A stretch of 64,000 nt of DNA from Chelydra serpentina (taxonomy: Eukaryota > Chordata > Testudines > Chelydridae), in contig JBAIAC010000006.1 of assembly GCA_037349315.1 (NCBI GenBank), forward strand, positions 55,920,501-55,984,500, written 5' to 3'. Positions 52,807-62,673 of this stretch are shown piece after piece. The translations under genes and the position numbers were made by a program. Numbering within the stretch: position 1 is the stretch's first letter; every line of letters begins with the position of its first letter. Below the pieces are notes generated by a model that had not been told where the DNA came from, made no database searches, and saw only the letters and a program-made list of their open reading frames with translations.

Positions 52807-52860
52807 CTTAGATTATTGTTTCTTTGAATTTTCTGGACTTTTGTTCCGTCACTTATTTTT

Positions 52861-53075
52861 TTACAAGTATCAGAGGGGTAGCCATGTTAGTCTGGATCTG
52901 TAGAAGTGACAAAGAGTCCTGTGGCACCTTATAGATGCCTGGACATTTCCATGCCTGGACATTTCCACTGCATGCATCTGAAGAAGTGGGTATTCACCCA
53001 CAAAAGCGTATGCTCCAATACGTCTGTTAATCTATAAGGTGCCACAGGACTCTTTGTCGCTTCTATTTTTTTACA
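52861..53075. mobile_element. Palindromic repeat with hammerhead-ribozyme relic (Penelope-type candidate)
   Basis: Arms 52902-52936 and 53030-53064 are inverted complements over 35 bp with one mismatch (core GAGTCCTGTGGCACCTTATA). Between them lie a 16-bp tandem duplication (ATGCCTGGACATTTCC, 52935-52966) and a hammerhead-like fold. I recall this repeat as abundant in turtles, and hammerhead ribozymes are known from Penelope-like retroelements; the assignment of this copy is inference. No coding sequence. Confidence 0.65.
52978..53015 (+). ncRNA. Decayed hammerhead ribozyme core
   Basis: CTGAAGA (52978-52984) fits CUGANGA. GTGGGT/ACCCAC (52986-52991 and 52996-53001, loop ATTC) is stem II. 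AAA follows where GAA is required, so the catalytic G12 is A. AGC/GCT around GTAT is a 3-bp stem III of the short type seen in retroelement hammerheads, ending at the predicted cleavage C. Expected to be inactive because of the G12 change. Confidence 0.65.
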
Positions 53076-53767
53076 CTAATTCTATACCTTATCATAGCAC
53101 TAATGGTGCAATACTCTAACTTGACAGCATTTCATATATAAATCCCGTATTATCAGAGGTCTAGATTTTGTCCAAAAAAAAAGACAACTGTCAGATCAAA
53201 CTTGGTATTCATTTGTGCCTAAGGGATCAGGAAACTTAATAAAATAAGAGGTAATTTTAAACATTTGTTTCGATCAGTTAGAACATTTCTGGGCTTGTAC
53301 AGGACAATGTATCTTACCATAAAGTGAATTAGTTCATTATAAATGAAATGATTTAGCAATTTAGAAAATTCTAGTAAATGCACTAGAGAAAATACTGTCT
53401 AACAGTACTGGACTGGATCCCAAGGGATAAACTGGATAACGTAATGAGTATCTTTATTTTCTAGAACTCTTGGGGAAAGGTTGGTACAAAATACAAAGAA
53501 GCATAGCTTTACATTTGTGTATAATTGCTGAGTGTACCACTGTGCCCGCTTGAAAGTTTTGTCACTGTAGCAGCAGCCGAAGGACTGAAATCTCTGTTGC
53601 AATGCATTGGTTCTGCTGTGTTTACCATGGCAAGTTATTTATTTAAGCAGCTATTGTAGTATGTCTGCTATTCACATATCATAAGATATATAGGTGGCGC
53701 AAAGCTGAGAATTGCATTAAAGCAACTATCTGCCAGTCATCTATGATTATTGTTACTTGTTTTTGTT
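53076..53767. other. No gene recognised
   Basis: AT-rich anonymous sequence. Confidence 0.5.
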
Positions 53768-54390
53768 GTTGTGGGCTTGTCTACACTACAAAATTAGGTC
53801 GACTCAAGTTAGGTCAACTTACAGCCACCGCAGTACAGTAAAACCTCACAGTTACAAACACCAGAGTTATGACCAGTTAACCACACACCTCATTTGGAAA
53901 CAGAAGTACACAATCAGGCAGCAGCAGAGACCAAAAAAAAGCAAGTAAAGCACCATGTTAAACGTAAACTACTAAAAATATAAAGGGAAAGTTTAAAAAA
54001 AAACCTTTTTGACAAGGTAAGGAAACTGTTTCTGTGCTTCTTTCATTTAAATTAAAATGCTTAAAAGCGGTATTTCTCTTCTGCATAGTAAAATTTCAAA
54101 GCTGTATTAAGTCAATGTTCAGTTGTAAACTTTTGAAAGAAAAACCATGTTTTGTTCAGAATTATGAACAACCTCCATTCCCGAGGTGTTTGTAACTGCT
54201 GTTCTACTGTAACTAAATCGGCTGTTTGGTGTCCACACTATCCTCCTTTGCCGGTGGTGCGCGTCCACACCAGGATCGGTGCACCAACTGAAGTAGGTCA
54301 CTGACAGCTGTGCAGGGCTCACAGCTGGAGTTGATGTAGTTAGGACAACGCAGTGTCTGTGTACACATTGCGTTACTTACATCATGTGTT
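53768..54390. mobile_element. MITE split by a Tigger-like MITE
   Basis: The outer element starts GTGGGCTTGTCTACACTAC and AATTAGGTCGACTCAAGTTA, resumes after the inner element with AACTAAATCGGCTGTTTGG and fades near 54390 (right end unclear). TCTACAC-type ends recur in the MITEs at 13569 and 48028. Confidence 0.6.
53836..54209. mobile_element. Tigger/pogo-like MITE with TA target site
   Basis: CAGTAAAACCTCACAGTTAC at the left is inverted against GTAACTGCTGTTCTACTG at the right (about 26-bp ends), with TA on both sides (53834-53835 and 54210-54211). End sequence and TA target are those of Tc1/mariner-type Tigger elements. An internal duplicate of the end motif (AGAATTATGAACAACCTCC) is present. 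Non-coding. Confidence 0.82.
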
Positions 54391-54499
54391 GGCTGCCAGC
54401 CCCGCCACCAGGGCCGACAGCCTAGAGCCCTGCCACTACCACCTCCCAGTGAGGATTTGGGACCAGGAGAGGGATACCCTGAGCCATCCCTGCCCCAAG

Positions 54500-54573
54500 G
54501 AGATTAGTTCACCTTTTGCTGAGGTGGAGGCCCTCCAAACGATAGTTTCCTTCTTCCTTCCCCCTCATAAAAG
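54500..54573 (+). repeat. 74-bp perfect direct repeat, copy 1
   Basis: GAGATTAGTTCACCTTTTGC through CCCCCTCATAAAAG, identical to 55481-55554. Followed here by unrelated sequence. No coding function seen. Confidence 0.92.
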
Positions 54574-55030
54574 CTGTGAGCCAGGTGCTGGGCTAAATTT
54601 CACATCAGGGAGCCTACCAGCAGTGAAATTGACATTCTTGTCGGTTTCATGGCTGCTATTATTTTACATTTTCACTCTCGCTGTCTGCCCGCCTGGGGTT
54701 CACAGCCAGAGCCCTCTGGCTCCTGACAGAGCCCGAGATCAAATGTAAATGCCCCTTTGTAATTGGAGATACTATCATATTTTCAAGCCTATACCTAGTT
54801 CATCTTATTTTGAGGATGGTGAAAAATATGCAGTAATACGAGACAACATTCCCAGTGCATTTCAACAATATATCATTGTCACTCCAGTCACTCATCAGGG
54901 AAACAAATATATTCTGTTGAAGCTGCCTTACTGATTTTGCAGAACAGCTGGCTAGTCACAAATAGAGCTGGCTGGAAATCTTCATCAAAAAATCGTTTCA
55001 ATGAAAATATGCTTTTCTAGAAATACAATT
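54574..55030. other. No gene recognised
   Basis: The plus frames at 54353-54748 and 54749-54934 show no domain. Confidence 0.45.
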
Positions 55031-55154
55031 GGGTGTCCGGTGCTACTGACAGCTTGGCCAGCGGGTAGTTGGAGGATTGGCTAAAACAACGCATCTGATG
55101 TGTTGTGATCGGTGCTCTCTCCATAAGGGCCGATGGACCGATCAGTGACAGTGA
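55031..55154 (+). mobile_element. 5'-truncated copy of the 7SL-headed SINE
   Basis: Starts within the last bases of the 7SL-like head (GGGTGTCCGG) and continues through the same tail as 59170-59385: TGCTACTGACAGCTTGGCCA, AGTTGGAGGATTGGCT, GATCGGTGCTCTCTCC and GACCGATCAGTGAC. It ends in a doubled CAGTGACAGTGAC. TGATCGGT and ACCGATCA form a perfect 8-bp stem near the 3' end. Confidence 0.75.
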
Positions 55155-55480
55155 CATTTCAGAAAATCTTTCAAAGTACATTCTCAATGGGAAAAGTTCT
55201 TCCTAAATAAGTTATCATCATTCATTTCAACATTCCAATTGTACGAATCATCATGCCAGGTGTTGGTAATACTACCTACATTGAATGTATGTTCATAATT
55301 GCTAAATTTCCTCTTGTTTGTTACCCAGGCTTCTAGAATTGGTAATAGACATTTAATAAATGTCTTTGCTTCCTTGGTTAATTGTTCTCAACATCTTAAT
55401 TTCTGTACTAAATGAGTGTTAATATCTTTTTGTTATGAGTTTAACACTCTGCTGACTACTCTAGCCAGTCTGTCCCCAAA
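55155..55480. other. No gene recognised
   Basis: AT-rich anonymous sequence. Confidence 0.5.
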
Positions 55481-55554
55481 GAGATTAGTTCACCTTTTGC
55501 TGAGGTGGAGGCCCTCCAAACGATAGTTTCCTTCTTCCTTCCCCCTCATAAAAG
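55481..55554 (+). repeat. 74-bp perfect direct repeat, copy 2
   Basis: Identical to 54500-54573. This copy lies at the border of a LINE ORF1-like region, which may be its original context. Confidence 0.92.
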
Positions 55555-56290
55555 GTGGACCCGTGTTCTACAAACCCAAACTCTACATCACTTACCTAGC
55601 CAGTGGTTCACTTACACAATCTTCTGTCATGTCTTCTTTTTGCTTGTAGGACAGGAAGGATCTCAGAGAAGGTCCCTTGTATAGTTGTCGTCTTCAGCAT
55701 GTTTGAGTTCCCTGAGTTCATTTATTACCTGAGGTATCACTAGTGCCAATATGAACCCATCACCAATGGATCCTTCCCCATAGTCTGCAAAAGCATATCC
55801 AATCTTAGAGTGGCATCTCATGTCTTGGCTCCAGCAAGACAGTACACTATCCTGTTGTCCATTTATCCCTTGAAGAATGTTCTTTCGATTCCTTTGAGTA
55901 TTGAATCCCCAACAAGCATTGTCAGTCTTCTTGGATGGCTGGAGAACTCTTTGTGATCTAGCTTACTTTTCTTACAGCTGGGCTGAACTGCCATCCACAG
56001 CTGTGCCCTGAATCTCTGCCCTTTCCATTGGACGAGCTGGATCTTTAGAGATATCTTCCACAGTTTCCAGGCTGAGGACTTGGTATAGATGGGAAACTTC
56101 TTGCAGTGTGGAATTCCTTATGGTCCTCTTCAGTCAGGTGGCCACAGCTTTCCCATCCTCATCTTTCTCCAGCAATGAGGAATGCCTATAATGTCTTGCT
56201 TCTGGTGGTTTTGAACTGGCAGGCCTCCTCTCTGACTTCCTATCTCACCATCTCATTGGTGGCAAGCTCCTTTCTTCCTTGAATCCAGGA
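55555..56290 (-). pseudogene. LINE ORF1 esterase-like relic
   Basis: On minus, one frame reads LTMLVGDSILKGIERTFF, then IVYCLAGAKT and DATLRLDMLL, and near 55770 a decayed PLVMGSYWH. This follows the GDSI..., CLPGA..D.T.RL and ...(H)IGTND order of the SGNH/GDSL-type esterase domain found in ORF1 of some CR1-group LINEs. Several stops are present. Its role in LINEs is unsettled (lipid-ester hydrolysis is proposed). Confidence 0.6.
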
Positions 56291-56967
56291 TACTGATGTT
56301 TCCCAAACCTGGTCATCTAGGAAATCAGGGGCAGCCTGGGCCAGAGATGTGAGCAAGCCAGGCCTCAATCCCTGCCCCGGGCTGGGCTGGGCCAGACCAG
56401 CTGCTGCCATGTGCTTTATCTATGTGGTGTGGTGGCTCTTGCTGCCCAGCCAGGTGGCATTCATCACCCTGGCCATCAGTGAAACACACACACACCAGCC
56501 TACCACCCTCCACTACCCAGGGTAGGACCAGCATACCACCTCCCTGCCCCTCCCCGCCCCTCCCCCCCTCGCAGGATGGAACTGTTCCACTAACCCCTCC
56601 TCCCCCCCACCCCGAGTAGCTGGTGCCAACTTCCACCTCCCTGCTGTTTGGGGTTGGGGGGGGGGGCTGGAAATCAGTGTTAGGCTAATTCTGTGATTTC
56701 CAGAGTTGTGTCTGAGTTTCAGGGTAACTTCATTTCCGCCCCCCACCCCCTGTGGTCCAATCAAGGAATGCCCAGCTAGGTCTTAGGTCTCCAGCCATCA
56801 CCTGTCCCTGGGCAGGGGCACTTGTACCACTCCCTTCTGACTGGGTATGTTAAGGCTGAACAGCCTGTTGCCATCCGCTAAGAGATCCTCAGCAACCCAG
56901 TCTGCCTAAAGGCACCTGTGTGCTGCTGCTGTGCTCTGTGTGTCTGTCTCCGCTTTGAACAAGGTAT
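56291..56967. other. No gene recognised; C/G-rich low complexity
   Basis: Runs such as CCCCTCCCCGCCCCTCCCCC (about 56546-56568) and GGGTTGGGGGGGGGGGCTGG (about 56650-56670). The open frames here come from low-complexity sequence. Confidence 0.5.
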
Positions 56968-57147
56968 GGGGGGAGGGATAGCTCAGTGGTTTGAGCATTG
57001 GCCTGCTAAACCCAGGGTTGTGAGTTCAATCCTTGAGGGGGCCATTTGGGGATCTGGGGCAAAAATTGGGGATTGGTCTAGCTTTGAGCAGGGGGTTGGA
57101 CTAGATGACCTCCTAAGGTCCCTTCCAACCCTGATATTCTATGATTG
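56968..57147 (+). mobile_element. Cry-I-like tRNA-derived SINE with CR1-type tail
   Basis: GGGAGGGATAGCTCAGTGG carries the A box and GGTTGTGAGTTCAATCC the B box of a pol III promoter (tRNA-Lys-type in the known turtle family). After the linker GGGGCAAAAATTGGGGATTG, the last 60 or so bases (GAGCAGGGGGTTGGACTAGA to TTCTATGATTG) match the 3' end of the CR1 at 51128 almost base for base. The SINE is thus built to be copied by CR1 reverse transcriptase. It appears full-length; no clear target duplication was found. Confidence 0.93.
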
Positions 57148-57650
57148 CCACCAGTACTAGGTGCCACTCACACAGCTCTTTCTATGCACGCACATTGTAA
57201 TGCTCTTGCCTTAAGACTAAGAGAACCTAACCCTCCCTCTGCCCCCTAAACAGATGTAAACACATCTGTGAACCCAGGCTGGGAGGCTCGGTCTCAGATA
57301 CCCTTAGGCTTTTCAGAAAATTCCACCCCAGAACAACTTTGTAACTGATTTGGAGATACCATGCTGGGCACCTTTCCAGTCTGTGGAGCCAAGTGAGCTC
57401 ATTACTGGTTCCCTTGTTCTTCCCCTGCTTCTTTCTATGCTTTGTTGCAGCTGGCTCTCATCTAGACTATACATTTTTCAGTCATGGACCATGTCTTCCT
57501 ATGTGTTTGGACACAGTGTCTAGCACAATAGAGCCCTCATCCTGATTGCTGCCTTTGGGTGCTACCACAGGATGAATAACAACAAATAATGGGAGACCAG
57601 TGCAGCTAAGCAGGCTGTGAACCTAAAAGTGTGGGTTGTTTTGTTTGTTT
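57148..57650. other. No gene recognised
   Basis: Anonymous sequence between two CR1-related repeats. Confidence 0.5.
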
Positions 57651-59083
57651 TCATAGATTCATAGATTCTAGGGCTGGAAGGGACCTCAAGAGGTCATCGA
57701 GTCCAGCCCCCTGCCCTCATGGCAGGACCAATTACTGTCTAGACCATCCCCGATAGACATTTATCTAACCTACTCTTAAATATCTCCAGAGATAGAGATT
57801 CCACAACCTCCCTGGGCAGTTTATTCCAGTGTTTAACCACCCTGACAGTTAGGAACTTTTTCCTAATGTCCAACCTAAACCTCCCTTGCTGCAGTTTAAG
57901 CCCATTGCTTCTTGTTCTATCCTCAGAGGCTAAGATGAACAAGTTTTCTCCCTCCTCCTTATGACACCCTTTTAGATACCTGAAGACCGCTATCATGTCC
58001 CCTCTCAGTCTTCTCTTTTCCAAACTAAACAAACCCAATTCCTTCAGCCTTCCTTCATAGCTCATGTTCTCTAGACCCTTAATCATTCTTGTTGCTCTTC
58101 ACTGGACCCTCTCCAATTTCTCCACATCTTTCTTGAAATGCGGTGCCCAGAACTGGACACAATACTCCAGTTGAGGCCTAACCAGTGCAGAGTAGAGCGG
58201 AAGAATGACTTCTTGTGTCTTGCTCACAACACACCTGTTAATGCAGCCCAGAATCAAGTTTGCTTTTTTGGCAACAGCATCACACTGTTGACTCATATTT
58301 AGCTTGTGGTCCACTATAACCCCTAGATCCCTTTCTGCCGTACTCCTTCCTAGACAGTCTCCTCCCATTCTATATGTGTGAAACTGATTGTTCCTACCTA
58401 AGTGGAGCACTTTGCATTTGTCCTTATTAAACTTCATCCTGTTTACCTCTGACCATTTCTCCAATTTGTCCAGATCAATTTGAATTATGACCCTATCCTC
58501 CAAAGCAGTTGCAATCCCTCCCAGTTTGGTATCATCTGCAAACTTAATAAGCGTACTTTCTATGCCAATATCCAAGTCATTGATGAAGATATTGAACAGA
58601 GCCAGTCCCAAAATAGACCCTTGCGGAACCCCACTCGTTATACCTTTCCAGCAGGATTGGGAACCATTTATAACTACACTCTGAGTACGGTTATCCAGCC
58701 AGTTGTGCACCCACCTTATAGTAGCCCCATCTAAGTTGTATTTCTCTAGTTTATTGATAAGACTATCATGCAAAACCATATCAAATGCCTTACTAAAGTC
58801 TAGGTATACCACATCCACCGCTTCTCCCTTATCCACAAGACTCGTTATCTTATCAAAGAAAGCTATCAGATTGGTTTGACATGATTTGTTCTTTACAAAT
58901 CCATGCTGGCTATTCCCTATCACCTTACCACCTTCCAAGTGTTTGCAGATGATTTCCTTAATTACTTGCTCCATTATTTTCCCTGGCACAGAAGTTAAAC
59001 TAACTGATCTGTAGTTTCCTGGGTTGTTTTTATTTCCCTTTTTATAGATGGGCACTATATTTGCCTTTTTCCAGTCTTTGTTG
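57651..59083 (-). mobile_element. CR1 LINE, 5'-truncated
   Basis: Tail TCATAGATTCATAGATTC (plus-strand view) to a 5' truncation inside the RT N-terminal region near 59083 (TTTGCCTTTTTCCAGTC). Near-identical by eye to the corresponding part of the CR1 at 26048-27480, so the two are recent sisters. Confidence 0.93.
57739..59083 (-). pseudogene. CR1 reverse transcriptase, single nonsense codon
   Basis: Reads in one frame from about 59083 to 57739, apart from a TGA at 58099-58101 in the sequence ...[23 protein letters not shown] context; the sister copy has AGA (Arg) there. Motifs: [18 protein letters not shown] (note RS for the usual RP), [30 protein letters not shown] and [10 protein letters not shown]. 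Truncated at the N-terminus, without endonuclease, hence immobile. Confidence 0.9.
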
Positions 59084-59158
59084 TTTTTTAAGTTCATGCC
59101 ATAAGATACAGTAACACTTTTAAGTCCGAAAGTTGTCTGTATTCTTTTTTCTTATTTT

Positions 59159-59169
59159 ACAAAAGCAAA
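59159..59169 (+). repeat. 11-bp target duplication, left
   Basis: ACAAAAGCAAA immediately before the 7SL-headed SINE; identical to 59386-59396. Confidence 0.9.
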
Positions 59170-59385
59170 GGCTTGGTGTGGTGGCGCGTGCCTGTAATCC
59201 CAGCTGCTTGGGAGGCTGCGGTTGGCGGATCGCTCAGGAGTTCTAGGCTGCTGTGTGCTATGTCAATCGGGCATCCGGTGCTACTGACAGCTTGGCCAGC
59301 AGGTAGTTGGAGGACTGGCTAGAACAACGTGGCTGACGTGTTGTGATTGGTGCTCTCTCTGTGAGGGCTGATAGATCGATCAGTG
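59170..59385 (+). mobile_element. 7SL-RNA-derived SINE with unrelated structured tail
   Basis: The first ~110 nt follow the 5' Alu domain of 7SL (SRP) RNA: GGCTTGGTGTGGTGGCGCGT, GCCTGTAATCCCAGCTGCTT, GGGAGGCTG, GGATCGCT (a 6-nt gap relative to 7SL), AGGAGTTCTAGGCTG, GTGTGCTATG and TCAATCGGGCATCCGG. At that point 7SL similarity stops and a different ~105-nt tail follows, shared with 55031-55154. The unit starts at the 7SL 5' end, has no poly(A) tail, and is bracketed by an exact 11-bp duplication, so it is a full-length retroposed SINE rather than a 7SL gene. The 7SL comparison is from memory of the vertebrate sequence. Confidence 0.85.
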
Positions 59386-59396
59386 ACAAAAGCAAA
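59386..59396 (+). repeat. 11-bp target duplication, right
   Basis: ACAAAAGCAAA directly after GATCAGTG, identical to the left copy. Confidence 0.9.
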
Positions 59397-61599
59397 ACAC
59401 TTAGGAATTTTTTTTAACCATTTTGAACTCTGCAAAAACATACTAGAGTTTCTAAACCTTTTAAGGTGCTGAAGCCCACCCCCTTCCCTAGACTTCAGAG
59501 CCTGAGCTGCATCTTCAAAGCGGTGTCTTTTTTAGAGCACTAGTGTGAGGACTAGCTAGATTGAGACTGTTGACCTGAATTGGGAGGCTTGCTCCCGCTC
59601 TCTCCAAAATACTGTATGGACATACCTTAGAATGATGTGTACTGTGTGGGGTTTTTTTTTTTTGTTTTCTTTTGTTTTTTAAACAGTGTAGCAGGAAGCC
59701 AGGCATTAAAAGCCTGAGGAAGGTTCTAGGCAGAAGCTGAGCCGTGAAACAAAGCAACAGAGGAGCCTTGGGGATAATACTGTTTTTCCTTAGTCAAAGT
59801 TCTTTGTTCAGTGGCTCTTTCTGGTTTTGTGTCTGTTTTCTTTTCAATCACTGACACATCACACATCCTCTAATTAAGGATTTTAAATCCCTTCCGAGGA
59901 GGGAAATGAATTCAAACTTGTTACTACAGCTGGCTGAAAAAATTCTGACTATTTTTTCATGGGGTCTAAATGACTTTGCATTTAGAAATGTAACTTAATT
60001 GATGGGTTGTTGTTTTTTTTAAATGAAAAAGGTCAATATAGAAACATGTTTCAAAATTATCAAAACAAAATATTTTGATCCAAACCATTTTTTTGGGGGG
60101 GCGGGGGGGGAAGTTGTTAGTTTGTTGACTTTTCAGCAGGATGGGGAAAGATTTTTGAAATCGCAAAGATTCTCATGGGATGGGAAAACTGTTTCCCACC
60201 CTGACCTATCTGTACTTCATGTCTCATGGTTACATGTGCATGTGAATTATTGTGCTCTACTTGATGAAATGTGAGACCTGTTCATGTGTTTGTAAACACA
60301 GCACTGTCTAGCAGCCTAAAGAGAACCCTTAAAAATTGCTGACAAAGGTGATTCTTCTTTAGCTCAAGTGGTGTAAGCCTGTATTTATTAGATCAGAAGG
60401 TCCTGTGTTGTGTCTTGCTGCTGCATGCATTTTCATGTCTGTGTGCTAGGTTTTGTATGCAGATAAGTATTTTTTACAAATTCTTCATGTGAAAATGGCT
60501 CCACACACACCATGTTACAACTTTAGATGCTAAGAATTTGCTACAGGGATTTGCTGCTGAAATCGCAGCAACTTAGGTCCTGTGAAGTGGGAAGATTAGA
60601 TTTACCCACAACACCATTAGCATCACTGAATGAGAGTTAAGACTGAGAAATCGACTCTTCATACAGACAATTTATTTTAATACCATTTAATGTTGAAATA
60701 GCTAGTTGGGATTACTCACTCTTGAAATAAGATTCTGGCTTGCAAAGACCAATTTAAATGCTGTGGTCTCTTAAAGAAACAGCCCTTTTCATACCTAGAT
60801 TTCCTCTGATCCTTTTGTATTTTTTAGATATTTGGCAATATTTACATTTCCAAAGGGTAAGGCTTTCTAAATCAATTAGTTATTGTACATATCTACAATT
60901 TTTGTTCAAAATACTTCAATGCCACACAATACCTGTGTGTGTACTTTCGTTATACCAGTATGGCACAAAGTGTCTGTATTCTTTCCTGTATATATTATAT
61001 ATTTTGTGAACCTGCTCGTCTGTATATTTAATTTTGTATAAAAAGTAAAGATGGCTCAGGGAGGTCAGAGGATTATTCAGACACTCAAATACACATTATG
61101 CACTATGTGATTTTTCAAGAGCATATTATGTCCCTATTAGTATACTGATCATAAAGCTCCAGTAACTTTACCAAATTCCTTTTATTCTCTTTTAACAATA
61201 TATTACCTCTTCTAAATTTTCCATTATATGCATTCTGGTTAGATTATTCTGCTGTATTAAATCCACCTGTGAATTTCTCCTTTTTAATTTCAAATAATTT
61301 AGCTATTAGAAATTCTCTTTTGGCATTTCATCTTTAAGTTAAAGATCTTTTTTTTTGCTAAGTATTGCAATAAAAACAAAAACACAGAGATTGTTTCTGC
61401 TGTCCCTGCTTAATATTCTGTTCTGATGAGTTTTCACTTCTCAGTATGCTCTTATGATGAGACTTGGCCAAAAAAATAATTAAATTCCCCCTCCTGCAAT
61501 AGGTGGTGTTCTATTTATACCTTTCTCTGCTACGCTGATAACATAATCCAATGGCCGGAACTTAAAACTAGACAAATTCAGACTACAGAGAAGGCATAC
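59397..61599. other. No gene recognised; possible tRNA-like relic near 60355-60430
   Basis: TTTAGCTCAAGTGGTGTAAG (about 60358-60377) and AGGTCCTGTGTTGTGTC (about 60399-60415) have the spacing of A and B boxes of a tRNA-derived SINE, but the clover-leaf is not recoverable. The rest is AT-rich. Confidence 0.35.
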
Positions 61600-61805
61600 A
61601 TTTTTAACAGTGAGTAATTAACAAATGGAACAATTTACTAAGGTTCATGGTGGAATCTCATCACTGGTGATTTTAAAATCAAGATTGTACGTCTTTCTAA
61701 AAGAAATGCTCTAGGAATTATTTTGGGGACGTTGTATGGCCTGGATTGTGTAGAAGATCAGACAAGGTGATCACAGTGGTCTGACCTGGCCTATGAATAC
61801 ATAGA
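61600..61805 (+). mobile_element. Old CR1-like LINE 3' end
   Basis: From ACAAATGGAACAATTTAC through GAAATGCTCTAGGAATTATT to GATCAGACAAGGTGATCACA and GGCCTATGAATACATA. It aligns by eye with 3830-4022 and is similarly decayed. Confidence 0.68.
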
Positions 61806-62673
61806 CAATACCAGCTAAAATTCTCTTTGGTGTCCAGAATGTTCTCAAGGTAATATTCTGTTTGTATTTACCTTCTGCTTATATTCACTATAACTTGAAG
61901 GCACTTATGTTTCCAGCTTTATGAATCTGCTCACAGCACATTTTGACTTTAGGTATCTTTTTATTCTTCACATGAAATATTATATCCCTTTTCGAGCAAA
62001 CCTGCCTTTTAACTATTTTGCATGTAATCTTTTATCTGAAAAGCAAGACAAACATATAATTTATTAGTTGAGTCTCAAATACTGGTTATTTTATAGTGGC
62101 TATTAAAATCATTGGCCAACACTGCGTAAATTAATCTGTTTTCTTAGTCTCCAAAGTGTCCTTAAAAGAAAACAGCTGAAAATGATAAGGCTTTTAAAAA
62201 AAATCCATATCTAGCTTTTTTCTACTGAAGCCCACTGCTTGAATAAATCTAGTTAAATTATAATTTTGTTGTATCCAAACATTTCATAGCCAGACAAATG
62301 TGTGGGAAATTTATTAGTACCATTACTTGTGATTACTATTTTGGTAATTTGGTTATTGTCTGCTGCTACATTATAGACAACAGAAATCTTATTTCACAAA
62401 GACACATTTCCTCTTCGCTATGTTAGTAATCATTGCGATTGATTTCAAAGTATGAATTAACTGAGAATGTTCATACACTGTTGATGAATTGACTGCAAGA
62501 CAAAGCAGCTTACAAACTGGAGGAGTCTGTTTTTCATATCACACAAAAGCCTTTTAAAACCGATTTCTGGAAAAGTTTGTGGATTTGTTTTTCAAATTGT
62601 TGCAAATGTTTTTGTAGGTAAATATAACTGAGATTCAGACACATCAAGAAGGTGAATAAAATTTAACACCCTA
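61806..62673. other. No gene recognised
   Basis: AT-rich anonymous sequence. Confidence 0.5.

Noticed and set aside
52935..52966. Short CRISPR-like or satellite repeat
   Set aside because: Only two tandem 16-bp units, inside a dispersed repeat; a local duplication.
56968..57060. Functional tRNA gene
   Set aside because: A and B boxes are present but the sequence continues into a LINE-type tail and does not fold as a full tRNA; it is a SINE head.
59170..59385. Functional 7SL (SRP) RNA gene
   Set aside because: 7SL similarity stops after about 110 nt, a 6-nt block in the B-box region is missing, and target duplications show retroposition.
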